Source of the DNA: Firmicutes bacterium CAG:631
GTDB lineage: Bacteria > Bacillota_I > Bacilli_A > RFN20 > CAG-631
NCBI GenBank assembly: GCA_000433015.1
Contig: HF998010.1
Span: 36,837 to 100,836 of the forward strand
Direction: 5' to 3'
DNA: 64,000 nt
Shown here: piece by piece, positions 34,840-43,069 of the stretch
How the letters are laid out: the number at the start of each line of letters is the position of its first letter
Numbering within the stretch: position 1 is the first letter of the stretch
Notes under the pieces: model-generated
The model's input: only the letters and a program-made list of their open reading frames with translations
Told to the model about the DNA's origin: nothing
Databases searched by the model: none
Position numbers and translations under genes: made by a program

Positions 34840-35455
34840 AGTTTTATTGATTAATGGTAGTCCAAATGAAAAAGGTTGTACCTATACGGCATTAGCAGAA
34901 ATTATGACGACCTTACAAAAAAACGGGATTGAAACAGAATTAGTCTATCTTGGAAAAAAGCCAATAGCGGGTTGTATTGCTTGTGGAAAATGTTATCAAA
35001 CAAGAAGATGTGTTTTTCAAGATCAAGTGAATGAAATTTTAGATCGATTAGATGAATACGACGGATTAATTGTTGGTTCTCCTGTCTATTATGCTGGGCC
35101 AGCAGGACAACTCTGTGCTTTTTTAGATCGTTTATTTTATTGTGCTGGAAAAAAGATGCAAGGAAAATTGGCTGCTTCTATCGTATCTTGTCGTAGAGGA
35201 GGAGCAAGCGCCGCTTTTGACCGATTAAATAAATATTTTGGCATTAGTAATATGCACATTATTGGTTCTCAATATTGGAATCAAGTTCATGGTAAAAAAC
35301 CAGAGGATGTTTATAAAGATCAAGAAGGATTACAAACCATGCGGACATTAGCTTTAAATATGGCATGGATGTTAAAAAATTTAGAAATTGGTAAAAAGCA
35401 CATTCCTTCACCAGAATATGAAGAAAAAATTTATACCAATTTTATAAAAGATTAA
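34832..35455 (+). CDS. flavodoxin-fold NAD(P)H-dependent FMN reductase family protein
   Basis: The 207-residue protein begins at ATG 34832 (MSKVLLINGSPNEKGCT) with GGAG 9 bases upstream; an earlier in-frame start at 34790 has no such site. INGSPNEKGCT is the FMN phosphate loop, followed by IAGCIACGKCYQ with three cysteines and VGSPVYYAGPAGQLCAFLDR. Such iron-sulfur- or cysteine-containing flavodoxin-like oxidoreductases reduce quinones, nitro compounds or protein partners; the substrate is unknown. It overlaps the chorismate mutase by 8 bases. Confidence 0.85.
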   Translation: MSKVLLINGSPNEKGCTYTALAEIMTTLQKNGIETELVYLGKKPIAGCIACGKCYQTRRCVFQDQVNEILDRLDEYDGLIVGSPVYYAGPAGQLCAFLDRLFYCAGKKMQGKLAASIVSCRRGGASAAFDRLNKYFGISNMHIIGSQYWNQVHGKKPEDVYKDQEGLQTMRTLALNMAWMLKNLEIGKKHIPSPEYEEKIYTNFIKD

Positions 35456-35459
35456 AGTA

Positions 35460-35487
35460 AAAAGGGCGAAATACAATTCGCCCTTTT
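35460..35487. terminator. bidirectional terminator between the flavoprotein and trxA
   Basis: An 11-bp perfect stem (aaaagggcgaa with ttcgccctttt) and six-base loop sits between two convergent genes with T runs on both strands. Confidence 0.9.
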
Positions 35488-35501
35488 ATACTAAATTCTA
35501 A

Positions 35502-35813
35502 TTAGAAAATTCGTTCAATATTTTCTAAAATTTGTTCTTTTGTTTTAAACCCTAATTCTCTTTTTTCTAATTTTTTTTCTTTGATATAAATCATAGTTGG
35601 AATGGATTGAATGCCAAATAAACTTGCTAATTCAGTAGCTTCATCTACATTAACTTTGACGAATTTTACATTTTGAGTGGTTGCAGCAACATTTTCAAAA
35701 ATAGGAGCTAACATTTTACAAGGCCCACACCAAGATGCATAAAAGTCGATTACAACATTTTTATTTTCATTTGTCAACTGATCAAATTCTTGTTTTGTTT
35801 TAATTTGTTCCAT
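35502..35813 (-). CDS. trxA: thioredoxin
   Basis: The 103-residue protein has the active-site WCGPC (C29 and C32) in FYASWCGPCKML, the buried Asp of VIDFYA, and the cis-proline loop IQSIPTMI near residue 75. It is the general cytosolic disulfide reductant and electron donor for reductases. It appears to be a single-gene unit with a convergent terminator downstream and a ribosome site AAGGAGG upstream. Confidence 0.95.
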   Translation of the reverse strand: MEQIKTKQEFDQLTNENKNVVIDFYASWCGPCKMLAPIFENVAATTQNVKFVKVNVDEATELASLFGIQSIPTMIYIKEKKLEKRELGFKTKEQILENIERIF

Positions 35814-35868
35814 GATTATTCCTCCTTATAATAGTATTATAGCAGAAAATAGATTTTACTACAAAATT

Positions 35869-36111
35869 CTATTCATTGTTCATCTTTTTTATTGAATCGT
35901 TGATTTGATTGTTTTTTACAGCATTAATAATTTTATCTTCTTTTTCTTTATCAACATCTTTTCCTGCCATTTGTGCAATGTTATGAATTAATTCTCTCAA
36001 ATTTTTTTCATCACTCATATTTTTATTTTGAATCGATTTTGCTAAAGAAATAATATCTGCTTTTTTAACATTGGTTTTGGATTCAACCTTTTTAAATAAA
36101 TTATTATTCAT
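35869..36111 (-). CDS. SpoVIF-like protein (stage VI sporulation protein F family)
   Basis: The 80-residue helical protein matches the SpoVIF pattern: FKKVESKTNVKKADIISLAK, then DEKNLRELIHNIAQMAGK and KEKEDKIINAVKNN. In Bacillus the family acts late in spore coat assembly. No other sporulation gene is seen in the window, and related small helical proteins exist in non-sporulating Bacilli, so a sporulation role is not assured. It lies 42 bases upstream of der's stop on the same strand's transcript order (der is upstream). Confidence 0.65.
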   Translation of the reverse strand: MNNNLFKKVESKTNVKKADIISLAKSIQNKNMSDEKNLRELIHNIAQMAGKDVDKEKEDKIINAVKNNQINDSIKKMNNE

Positions 36112-36153
36112 ACAAACCTCCTAACATAATATATGTATGAATAAGGTTAAATA

Positions 36154-37464
36154 TTATTCTCTAGCACGACAAACAATTTTGATAGGAGTACCTTCAAAGT
36201 CAATTCGTTCTCGGATTTTGTTTTCTAAATATCGTTGATAACTAAAATGCATATAATCAGGATTATTAACAAACAAAATAAATAAAGGAGGACAAGTATC
36301 TACTTGATTGGCAAAAAAGATTTTTAAACGCCCTCCATTAAAATCAGGAGTGGGATTATAAGCAAAAGCATCTAAAATAATTTCATTGACAATACTAGTA
36401 GGGATATGTTTGTTTGCATTGTTAAAAACTCTTTGGATTTCATCAAAAAGAAGATGAATTCGTTGTTTTGTTTTTGCACTAACAAATAAAATAGGTGCAT
36501 AAGATAAAAATTTAAAATTTTCGCGAATTTTTTTGGTAAATTCATTGACTGATTTTTCATTTTTATGAACAAGATCCCATTTGTTGACAACGATAATAAT
36601 TGCCTTACCTTCTTCAACCGCATAACCCACAATGTTTTTATCTTGTTCGCGAATTCCTGCTTCTCCATCTAAAACAAGCAAGCAAACATCACTTCGATCA
36701 ATTGCGTTTAATGCACGTAAAGCAGCATATTTATCGATAGCTTCATAAATTTTTCCGCTTTTTTTAAGACCTGCTGTATCAATGACACAAAATTTTTGAT
36801 TATCTCGAACAAAAAGCGTATCAATAGCATCTCTTGTTGTTCCTTCAATATTGGATACAATGACTCGTTCTTGATTTAAACAAGCATTAACCAAGGAAGA
36901 CTTTCCAACATTTGGACGTCCAATCATACAAAAATGGATGACATCTTCTTCTTTTTGTGTTGAAATAACAGGCAAATGTTCAATAATTCGATCAAGTAAA
37001 TCTCCAATACCAATTCCATGATTACAAGAAATGATGGTTAAATCGCTATCTATTCCTAATTGATAAAACTGATAAGCTTCTGCAGTTAAAGTAATATCAT
37101 CAATTTTATTAATAGCTAAAAGAATTGGTTTGTTCGATTTTTTTAATATTTTAGCAATTAATAGATCATCTTCTGTGATATCTTGACGGCCATCACAAAC
37201 AAAGACAATTACATCTGCTTCTTGAATGGCGATTTCGGCTTGGATTCGAATACTTTCTTGAAAGGGTTTATTTTCAATTTCAATACCACCAGTATCAATA
37301 ATATTAAAGGTGCGAGTTAACCATGTAGCCGTTCCATAAATTCGATCACGAGTTACTCCTGGTTCATCATAAACAATTGATTTTCTTTCTCCAACAATAC
37401 GATTAAAAAGGCTTGATTTTCCTACATTTGGTTTTCCTACAATGGCAACGGTTGCTTTTTTCAT
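36154..37464 (-). CDS. der: ribosome-assembly GTPase Der (EngA)
   Basis: The 436-residue protein has two tandem GTPase domains, with P-loops GKPNVGKSS (about 10-18) and GRPNVGKSS (about 182-190), NKID and NKWD base-recognition motifs, and a C-terminal KH-like domain. It acts in 50S subunit maturation. It overlaps cmk by 4 bases (ATGA), a conserved Bacilli pairing. Confidence 0.97.
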   Translation of the reverse strand: MKKATVAIVGKPNVGKSSLFNRIVGERKSIVYDEPGVTRDRIYGTATWLTRTFNIIDTGGIEIENKPFQESIRIQAEIAIQEADVIVFVCDGRQDITEDDLLIAKILKKSNKPILLAINKIDDITLTAEAYQFYQLGIDSDLTIISCNHGIGIGDLLDRIIEHLPVISTQKEEDVIHFCMIGRPNVGKSSLVNACLNQERVIVSNIEGTTRDAIDTLFVRDNQKFCVIDTAGLKKSGKIYEAIDKYAALRALNAIDRSDVCLLVLDGEAGIREQDKNIVGYAVEEGKAIIIVVNKWDLVHKNEKSVNEFTKKIRENFKFLSYAPILFVSAKTKQRIHLLFDEIQRVFNNANKHIPTSIVNEIILDAFAYNPTPDFNGGRLKIFFANQVDTCPPLFILFVNNPDYMHFSYQRYLENKIRERIDFEGTPIKIVCRARE

Positions 37465-38126
37465 TTTATCAAATCCTTTGCTAATTTGATGATTGTTTCA
37501 ACCACTTCTTCTATAGACATATTTGAAGTGTCAATTTCAATGGCATCTTTGGCCTTTTTTAAAGCGCCAAAGGGTTTATTTTCATCTAAATAATCTCTTT
37601 GTTTTATCTCTTCTTCTAAAACAGATAAAGGAGTATGAATTCCTTTTTTTAAATTTTCTTCATATCTTCTTTGTGCTCGGATACGGCTAGAAGCTACTTG
37701 AAAGATTTTTAAATCGGCAAAAGGTAAAACAACGGTTCCAATATCCCTTCCATCCATAACAACACCCTTTTGTTTTTGTGCTAATTTTTGTTGTAAAAGA
37801 ACAAACTTTTCTCGAACACAACGAGGAGAGGATACTAAAGAAACAGAGTTTGTTACTTCTCGATTACGAATAGCCGTGGTGACATCTTTTTGGTTAAGAT
37901 AAACAGATCCATGATTTGTCAACTGAATATCTAAATGATCAACTGCCTCACATAAAGCTTTTTCGTCTTTTAAAGGTATTTGATTTTCTAAAGCATATAG
38001 TGTTAAACAGCGATACATGGCGCCTGTGTCAATATAAGTATAGTTTAATCGGCGAGCAACTTCTTTAGCAACACTGCTTTTTCCTGCTGCTCCAGGGCCA
38101 TCAATGGCAATTGTAATGTACTTCAT
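37461..38126 (-). CDS. cmk: cytidylate kinase
   Basis: The 221-residue enzyme phosphorylates CMP and dCMP. Motifs are IAIDGPGAAGKSSVAKEVA, YIDTGAMYR and MDGRDIGTVV, with length as in the family. I start at ATG 38126 with GAGGTG 6 bases upstream; a GTG three codons earlier overlaps that site. It is directly followed by der. Confidence 0.95.
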   Translation of the reverse strand: MKYITIAIDGPGAAGKSSVAKEVARRLNYTYIDTGAMYRCLTLYALENQIPLKDEKALCEAVDHLDIQLTNHGSVYLNQKDVTTAIRNREVTNSVSLVSSPRCVREKFVLLQQKLAQKQKGVVMDGRDIGTVVLPFADLKIFQVASSRIRAQRRYEENLKKGIHTPLSVLEEEIKQRDYLDENKPFGALKKAKDAIEIDTSNMSIEEVVETIIKLAKDLIK

Positions 38127-38138
38127 TTTGCTCACCTC

Positions 38139-38396
38139 TTATAAAAAAATAATTAAAAATATTGCTATCAATAAAAAAAAGGCAATAATTCCAATAATCC
38201 AATATATTGGTTTTGCTTTTTTTTGTTTGGTTTGTGGTTTTTTAGTGGTGGAAGTGGCAAAAAAATTAGGGTCAACCGCACTTAAAAAATTTTTATTTTC
38301 TAAATGTTTAGGATCTTGTAAATATAAATCGTATTGTCTATTTGCTTCGTTGACTTTTTGATGCAATTCCTTGTTTCTTTCCATACGTGTTTCCAC
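38139..38396 (-). CDS. small single-pass membrane protein
   Basis: The 85-residue protein has a charged N-terminal half, a Lys/Pro-rich stretch (STTKKPQTKQKKAKP) and one C-terminal hydrophobic helix (about 64-85, IYWIIGIIAFFLLIAIFLII). It is likely tail-anchored with a cytosolic N-terminus. The start is GTG 38396 with GGTGGTGAT upstream; an ATG four codons later (38384) is an alternative. It lies 12 bases upstream of cmk. Function unknown. Confidence 0.65.
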   Translation of the reverse strand: METRMERNKELHQKVNEANRQYDLYLQDPKHLENKNFLSAVDPNFFATSTTKKPQTKQKKAKPIYWIIGIIAFFLLIAIFLIIFL

Positions 38397-38445
38397 AATA
38401 TCACCACCGAACGTATTATAGCAAAAATAAAGTTGTAAAAAAAGA

Positions 38446-39132
38446 TTAATTACATAATTCTTTTATGATATAAGACGCAATACACATTCCCGCAACGGCA
38501 GGAACAAAACTGATACTTCCAGGAATATGTTTGCCAAATTCGTTCGTTAAAATATGACGAGACGGAACTTCTTTTGAATATAAAACGGGAACGTGATGAA
38601 TATTTCTCTTTTTAAGTTCATAACGCATCGTTTTAGCCAAAGGACAAACAGAGGTTTTACTAATATCTGTGATTTCAAACAAAAATGGATTTAAACGGTT
38701 TCCCGTCCCCATACAGGAAATGATGGGAATGTTTTTTTCTTTAGCCCATTGAATTAATAAAATTTTAGAGGAAACCATATCAATAGCGTCGACGATAAAA
38801 TCAATTTTGGTAAAATCAATTTGGTTTGCCGTTTCTTGATTCCACATTAAATCATAAATTTGAATTTTTGCTTTAGGCTGAATTTTTAAAATTCTTTCTT
38901 TTTGCAAAACGGTTTTTTTAAAACCAATAGTTTCATTGAAAGCCAAAAGATGCCGATTGATATTGGTTTTTGAAATGACATCATAATCAACAAGAATAAA
39001 AGAAGAAATTCCAGCTCGAACTAACCCTTCTACGACATAACAACCTACTCCCCCCAAACCAAAAACGGCTATAGTTTTATTTTTTAATGAATTGGTGTTG
39101 ATTAACATGTTGGTTCTTTCTAAAAACTCCAT
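38446..39132 (-). CDS. tcdA: tRNA threonylcarbamoyladenosine dehydratase (TcdA/CsdL family)
   Basis: The 228-residue E1-like enzyme has the ATP-binding loop FGLGGVGCYVVEGLVRAGI, the DYDVISKTNINRH motif and DAIDMVSSK. TcdA cyclises ct6A at position 37 of ANN-decoding tRNAs. It follows the U32 peptidase-family gene by one base with a GGAGG site. Together these make a tRNA-modification cluster. The paired C-terminal zinc motif of ubiquitin E1 enzymes is absent, as expected. Confidence 0.9.
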   Translation of the reverse strand: MEFLERTNMLINTNSLKNKTIAVFGLGGVGCYVVEGLVRAGISSFILVDYDVISKTNINRHLLAFNETIGFKKTVLQKERILKIQPKAKIQIYDLMWNQETANQIDFTKIDFIVDAIDMVSSKILLIQWAKEKNIPIISCMGTGNRLNPFLFEITDISKTSVCPLAKTMRYELKKRNIHHVPVLYSKEVPSRHILTNEFGKHIPGSISFVPAVAGMCIASYIIKELCN

Positions 39133-39133
39133 T

Positions 39134-40327
39134 TTATTTCCTCCTCATGATAGCATCTTTTTTTACTGGTTTTGAAAATTGAATTTTAATAATTTGTTGA
39201 GGATGTCTTGCAATAGTCAAAGGGTTATCATTTAAATCCCACATTTGTAAAATTTTAACACTTTGATTCGGTTGATTTGGTTGAATAATTTCTACTTTTG
39301 TATCTAATGTAAAGTGGTTACGTTGTTCTACAAAGGCACAATGATAGCTATCACTATCTTCTAAAATCATTCCTATAAAAGATTGATTCGCATTATTTGT
39401 GTTTTGGTGAATTAGAATTCCTTCGTTTTTTAAATGAGGATTTAAAAAGACCGGAGACAAAGAACGACTTTCAATTTTTAATAATTCTTTTTTGTAATAG
39501 TTCATTTGTTTTTTATCGATTTTTTTAAATTGACAATAGAAATCAATGAATTGTCGATAAATTTTAACAACATTAGCAATATAATAAATTGATTTCATTC
39601 GTCCTTCAATTTTAAAACTATCGATTTGAGCATCAATTAATTGTGGCAAATAATTAATTCCCATTAAATCAGTTGAAGCGAAAGAAATTTCTTTGTCACT
39701 GATGGGGGTTTCTTCATGATATAAAAAATACGGCCAACGACAACTATGAGCACACCCTCCCTTATTGGCATCACGATTAGCCATAGCATTGCTTAATGTA
39801 CAACGTCCCGAAAAAGAAGAGCACATTCCGCCATGAATAAATACTTCTAAAGGAAGAGTTGTATTTTTTTTGATTTGTTGAATTTCTAAAATATTTAATT
39901 CTCTTGCTAAGACGACACGGTCAGCGCCTAAGTTTTTAAAAAATTGAATGGCATAAGAATTGAGTATAGAATGTTGTGTGCTAACATGAACTTCAAATCG
40001 ACAGTGTAATTTTTTTGCTTGAAGTAAAACTGATATAGAAGATACGATAATCGCATCCACATTTACACGATCTAAAGCTAATAAATAAGAGGACAAATTT
40101 TTAAAATCATCTTCATTAGGAACAATATTAACTGTTACATATACTTTTGCATGATGTTGATGTGCAAATAAGACGCCTTCTTCAATATCTTTTAAAGAAA
40201 AATTGTTTGCTTTAGCCCGTAAAGAAAAAAACTTTCCTCCGATAAAGACGGCATCCGCGCCATATAATATTGCTACTTTTAAACGATTTAAATCTCCTGC
40301 AGGAGCTAATAATTCTGGTTTTTTCAT
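39134..40327 (-). CDS. U32 peptidase-family tRNA hydroxylation protein (YrrO/TrhP-like)
   Basis: The 397-residue protein has the U32 signature EVFIHGGMCSSFSGRC (about 160-176) and the cysteines of GGCAHSCRWPY, with EGRMKSIYYIANVVKIYR later. Members of this family, such as YrrO/TrhP, are needed for 5-hydroxyuridine at tRNA position 34, a reaction linked to prephenate, and related RlhA modifies 23S rRNA. It is paired with a second U32 gene upstream (4 bases apart) and tcdA downstream. Confidence 0.88.
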   Translation of the reverse strand: MKKPELLAPAGDLNRLKVAILYGADAVFIGGKFFSLRAKANNFSLKDIEEGVLFAHQHHAKVYVTVNIVPNEDDFKNLSSYLLALDRVNVDAIIVSSISVLLQAKKLHCRFEVHVSTQHSILNSYAIQFFKNLGADRVVLARELNILEIQQIKKNTTLPLEVFIHGGMCSSFSGRCTLSNAMANRDANKGGCAHSCRWPYFLYHEETPISDKEISFASTDLMGINYLPQLIDAQIDSFKIEGRMKSIYYIANVVKIYRQFIDFYCQFKKIDKKQMNYYKKELLKIESRSLSPVFLNPHLKNEGILIHQNTNNANQSFIGMILEDSDSYHCAFVEQRNHFTLDTKVEIIQPNQPNQSVKILQMWDLNDNPLTIARHPQQIIKIQFSKPVKKDAIMRRK

Positions 40328-40331
40328 GTTT

Positions 40332-41186
40332 TTACTCCAATTCTGTTTTTTTAAATAAAAAACCTGAAGAAAAATTTTTTAAATCTAAATCTTGGATCAT
40401 TTGATTTTCATTGAGTACTTTTTGATAAAGATGAATCCATTGAATTAAATCATTTATATTTTCAAAAATGTTGTCAAAAATAATGAAAGAAAGATGATCT
40501 TTTAAAGTTAAAATAGATTCAATATAAGATAAAGGAGTCGGCAAAAAAACAAGTGTGCCACTTTTGTTTTCAATAACAGGATAAAAGTCTTCACGAATTT
40601 TTTCTTTTAAAAAAAATCCTTCATTAAAATTGTTAGGTTTTTTAAAATGGTTTACACGATAAAAGTTAGAAAGAATTTTTCTTTTAGAGTAATAAATTGG
40701 AACATAGCCCTGAACAATCACACCGGCAAAATCTTTGTATTCAGGTTTTAAAGAACAAATATCTTTTATCGTTGCATCTTTTGAAAATACACAACGAGGG
40801 ATTCCAATTTGATGATATGCTAAAAGGTCAGTAGCACTTTTTAAAAACGTTTCATGATAAAATACAAGCAAATTTTCAATATGTAATTCTTTAGCTATTT
40901 CAAAAACAGCAAAATCACAAAAAAAGATGCCATCAACTTGAATCTTTTTTAAAAAAATTAAATATTTTTTTAATCGATTGAGTTCAGAATTAGTAAAAAT
41001 TTTATTGACTAAAACATATATTTTTTTATGATTTTCTTTGCAATATTTTTTTGCTTGAATAATTTGTTTTTGATTAAAAGAAGCGCTTAATCGATTGGCA
41101 TAAAAAGAATGACCTATTAAAAAACTGTCAACTCGTAATAATTGTGGCATATCTTGTAGTGAACAAATTGTTGCAATATATTCCAT
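40332..41186 (-). CDS. U32 peptidase-family protein, short form (YrrN-like)
   Basis: The 284-residue protein shares the U32 barrel with the next gene but lacks its cysteine-rich signature; the region around GYVPIYYSKRKILSNFYRV corresponds to the family core. In Bacillus subtilis, yrrN and yrrO are adjacent U32 genes that together support tRNA U34 hydroxylation, and this pair has the same order. It is the first gene of the transcript running into tcdA. Confidence 0.82.
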   Translation of the reverse strand: MEYIATICSLQDMPQLLRVDSFLIGHSFYANRLSASFNQKQIIQAKKYCKENHKKIYVLVNKIFTNSELNRLKKYLIFLKKIQVDGIFFCDFAVFEIAKELHIENLLVFYHETFLKSATDLLAYHQIGIPRCVFSKDATIKDICSLKPEYKDFAGVIVQGYVPIYYSKRKILSNFYRVNHFKKPNNFNEGFFLKEKIREDFYPVIENKSGTLVFLPTPLSYIESILTLKDHLSFIIFDNIFENINDLIQWIHLYQKVLNENQMIQDLDLKNFSSGFLFKKTELE

Positions 41187-41262
41187 AATCTCTCTTCTTT
41201 CTTGTTTATTATAGCATAAAAAAAGGACAACTTTTAAAAAAAATAATTTAATATTATTTTAA

Positions 41263-41290
41263 TTGAAAAATTGATGAAAAAATGTATAAT
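41263..41290 (+). promoter_or_regulatory. promoter of the solute-binding lipoprotein genes
   Basis: TTGAAA (41263-41268) and TATAAT (41285-41290) are 16 bases apart, with a leader of about 50 bases to the start codon. Confidence 0.6.
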
Positions 41291-41344
41291 AATAATGAGT
41301 AAAAATGTTTTTATAAATTTTTATAAAAATAGGAGGAAAACAAA

Positions 41345-43069
41345 ATGAAAAATTCAAAATTTCTTTTATTACCAGCAATGATAGCGCTTATATCGCTTAC
41401 TGGTTGTAAAAAGAATGAAGTTCAAACAGGACATGATGATTTGGGATTTATTCCAGAATCCGTCACTTCGTATCAGGGAGACATTGATGTTCTACTTTAT
41501 ATTGAAGGACAAAGCGGTGAAATGAGAGATATTGGTAATCCAAAAAGAACTCAAAGCGACTTTTTTGATGCGGCTTTGGCACGTTTTGGTGCTGCGGCAA
41601 GAGAGTTTAGAAATATCGCTCCTGGAGTAAAAATTAATGTTCGCTATACATCTATTGCAAATTATAACGATTCTATTATGGCTTACATTAGTGAAAAAGG
41701 ACATGTCCCTCACATTATGCACGGAACAGACCATGTTAATGAAATGATTCAAAAAGGATATGCTACAGATTTAACAAAATATAAAGATTCGGAATTGTAT
41801 AAATCTTATGATGATGGTATTTTGAATGAATTTAACTTTGGAGGATTTCAAGGTGCTTTTCCTTATATGATTTATCCAATGGGTGTATTTGTAAATACCC
41901 GTTTATTTGAATCTTCACAAGCTAATTATGGAGACTTTGATGCATTATTAGCAGATTATACTTTTGAAAATTTTGTTGAAGCTTGTGAAAACGCAAAAAA
42001 TTTTGATGCAAATGTCGCAGCATTGCCTCATATGCAACAAGACTTTGTTAGTTATATGGCCCCCTCTATTAATCAATCTTATAAATTTGATAGAAGAGTC
42101 GAATTAAATAATTCTTTGGTTGAAGATTTATTAGCATTAGAAAAAAGATTATATGATACAGTCGCTTATGAATACATTGTTGGCAATAATAACTCTCCAA
42201 AACCAGGAATGGATGATGCAGAAATTGCTGACTGGAATGGAAATAAAGATTTCATTCAAAACGATCGTTATGTATTTAATGCAGAAATGCCATGGAATCT
42301 AGGATTATTATCTTTAATGGCTACAGAAGCTGGTAAAGAAGCTGATTTTGATTATTTACCTTGGCCAAAGGCAGATGAAGACTCTGAAAATGTTGTAGGA
42401 ATGATTGCAGAAGGATTAACAATTGGCAATCAATGTCCATTAGACGCTACAGGAACAGCAAGATGTGTTGAAGGTGGCGAATTAGCTACAGATGTGGCTG
42501 CTTATTTCACGATGTTTTTAACAAACGACCCAAGATCTTTAGAAGCAAGAAGTGAAATTGATTGGTTAAACATTGACGAACCTGTAAAAGGTGTATTAGA
42601 TTTACCAACAGTAGACAAAAACTTTAAATTTTCTTTCCAAGCTGAAGATGAAGAAAATGCTTTCTATCTTCAATTAAGAGACTGGTTAGAATGCTATTCT
42701 ACTTGGTGGGAAAAAGAAAGTGAAGATGATGTTCCAGATATTTACAATTATGAAAATATAAAACCTGGATTTAAACAAGTATTAGAAATTTTCTATGGTG
42801 AAGATGAAACGCGTAGAATTAATTTCTATGGTATTCCAGATAATTTACCGAATGCTCAAGGTGGAACAGATGATATTATGAAAGAATGGATGGGAAGATA
42901 TAATTGTAATAATATTTTAATTTCTGATTCTACATGGGTAAGTACGGTTAGAGCTCGCCTTTCTGAATGGGAAGATTCTATAAATCAAAAAATTGACGCT
43001 GTTTATAATTATTTCCAAGAATGTATTAATGAATATTATGGAGAGGGTGTATACAATGTTTTACAATAA
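41345..43069 (+). CDS. extracellular solute-binding lipoprotein 1 (ABC sugar-type)
   Basis: The 574-residue protein has a lipoprotein signal with lipobox LTGC (Cys20), so it is anchored outside the membrane. The mature part has the layout of large family-1 solute-binding proteins for carbohydrates (HIMHGTDHVNEMIQKGYATDLT, AEGLTIGNQCPLDATG). It carries a CX9C loop, CPLDATGTARC near residue 366. A paralogue starts inside its last codons. No permease gene is visible, so permeases are encoded elsewhere or the protein has become an orphan binder. The MsmX-type ATPase at 52.8 kb could energise the system. Confidence 0.85.
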   Translation: MKNSKFLLLPAMIALISLTGCKKNEVQTGHDDLGFIPESVTSYQGDIDVLLYIEGQSGEMRDIGNPKRTQSDFFDAALARFGAAAREFRNIAPGVKINVRYTSIANYNDSIMAYISEKGHVPHIMHGTDHVNEMIQKGYATDLTKYKDSELYKSYDDGILNEFNFGGFQGAFPYMIYPMGVFVNTRLFESSQANYGDFDALLADYTFENFVEACENAKNFDANVAALPHMQQDFVSYMAPSINQSYKFDRRVELNNSLVEDLLALEKRLYDTVAYEYIVGNNNSPKPGMDDAEIADWNGNKDFIQNDRYVFNAEMPWNLGLLSLMATEAGKEADFDYLPWPKADEDSENVVGMIAEGLTIGNQCPLDATGTARCVEGGELATDVAAYFTMFLTNDPRSLEARSEIDWLNIDEPVKGVLDLPTVDKNFKFSFQAEDEENAFYLQLRDWLECYSTWWEKESEDDVPDIYNYENIKPGFKQVLEIFYGEDETRRINFYGIPDNLPNAQGGTDDIMKEWMGRYNCNNILISDSTWVSTVRARLSEWEDSINQKIDAVYNYFQECINEYYGEGVYNVLQ

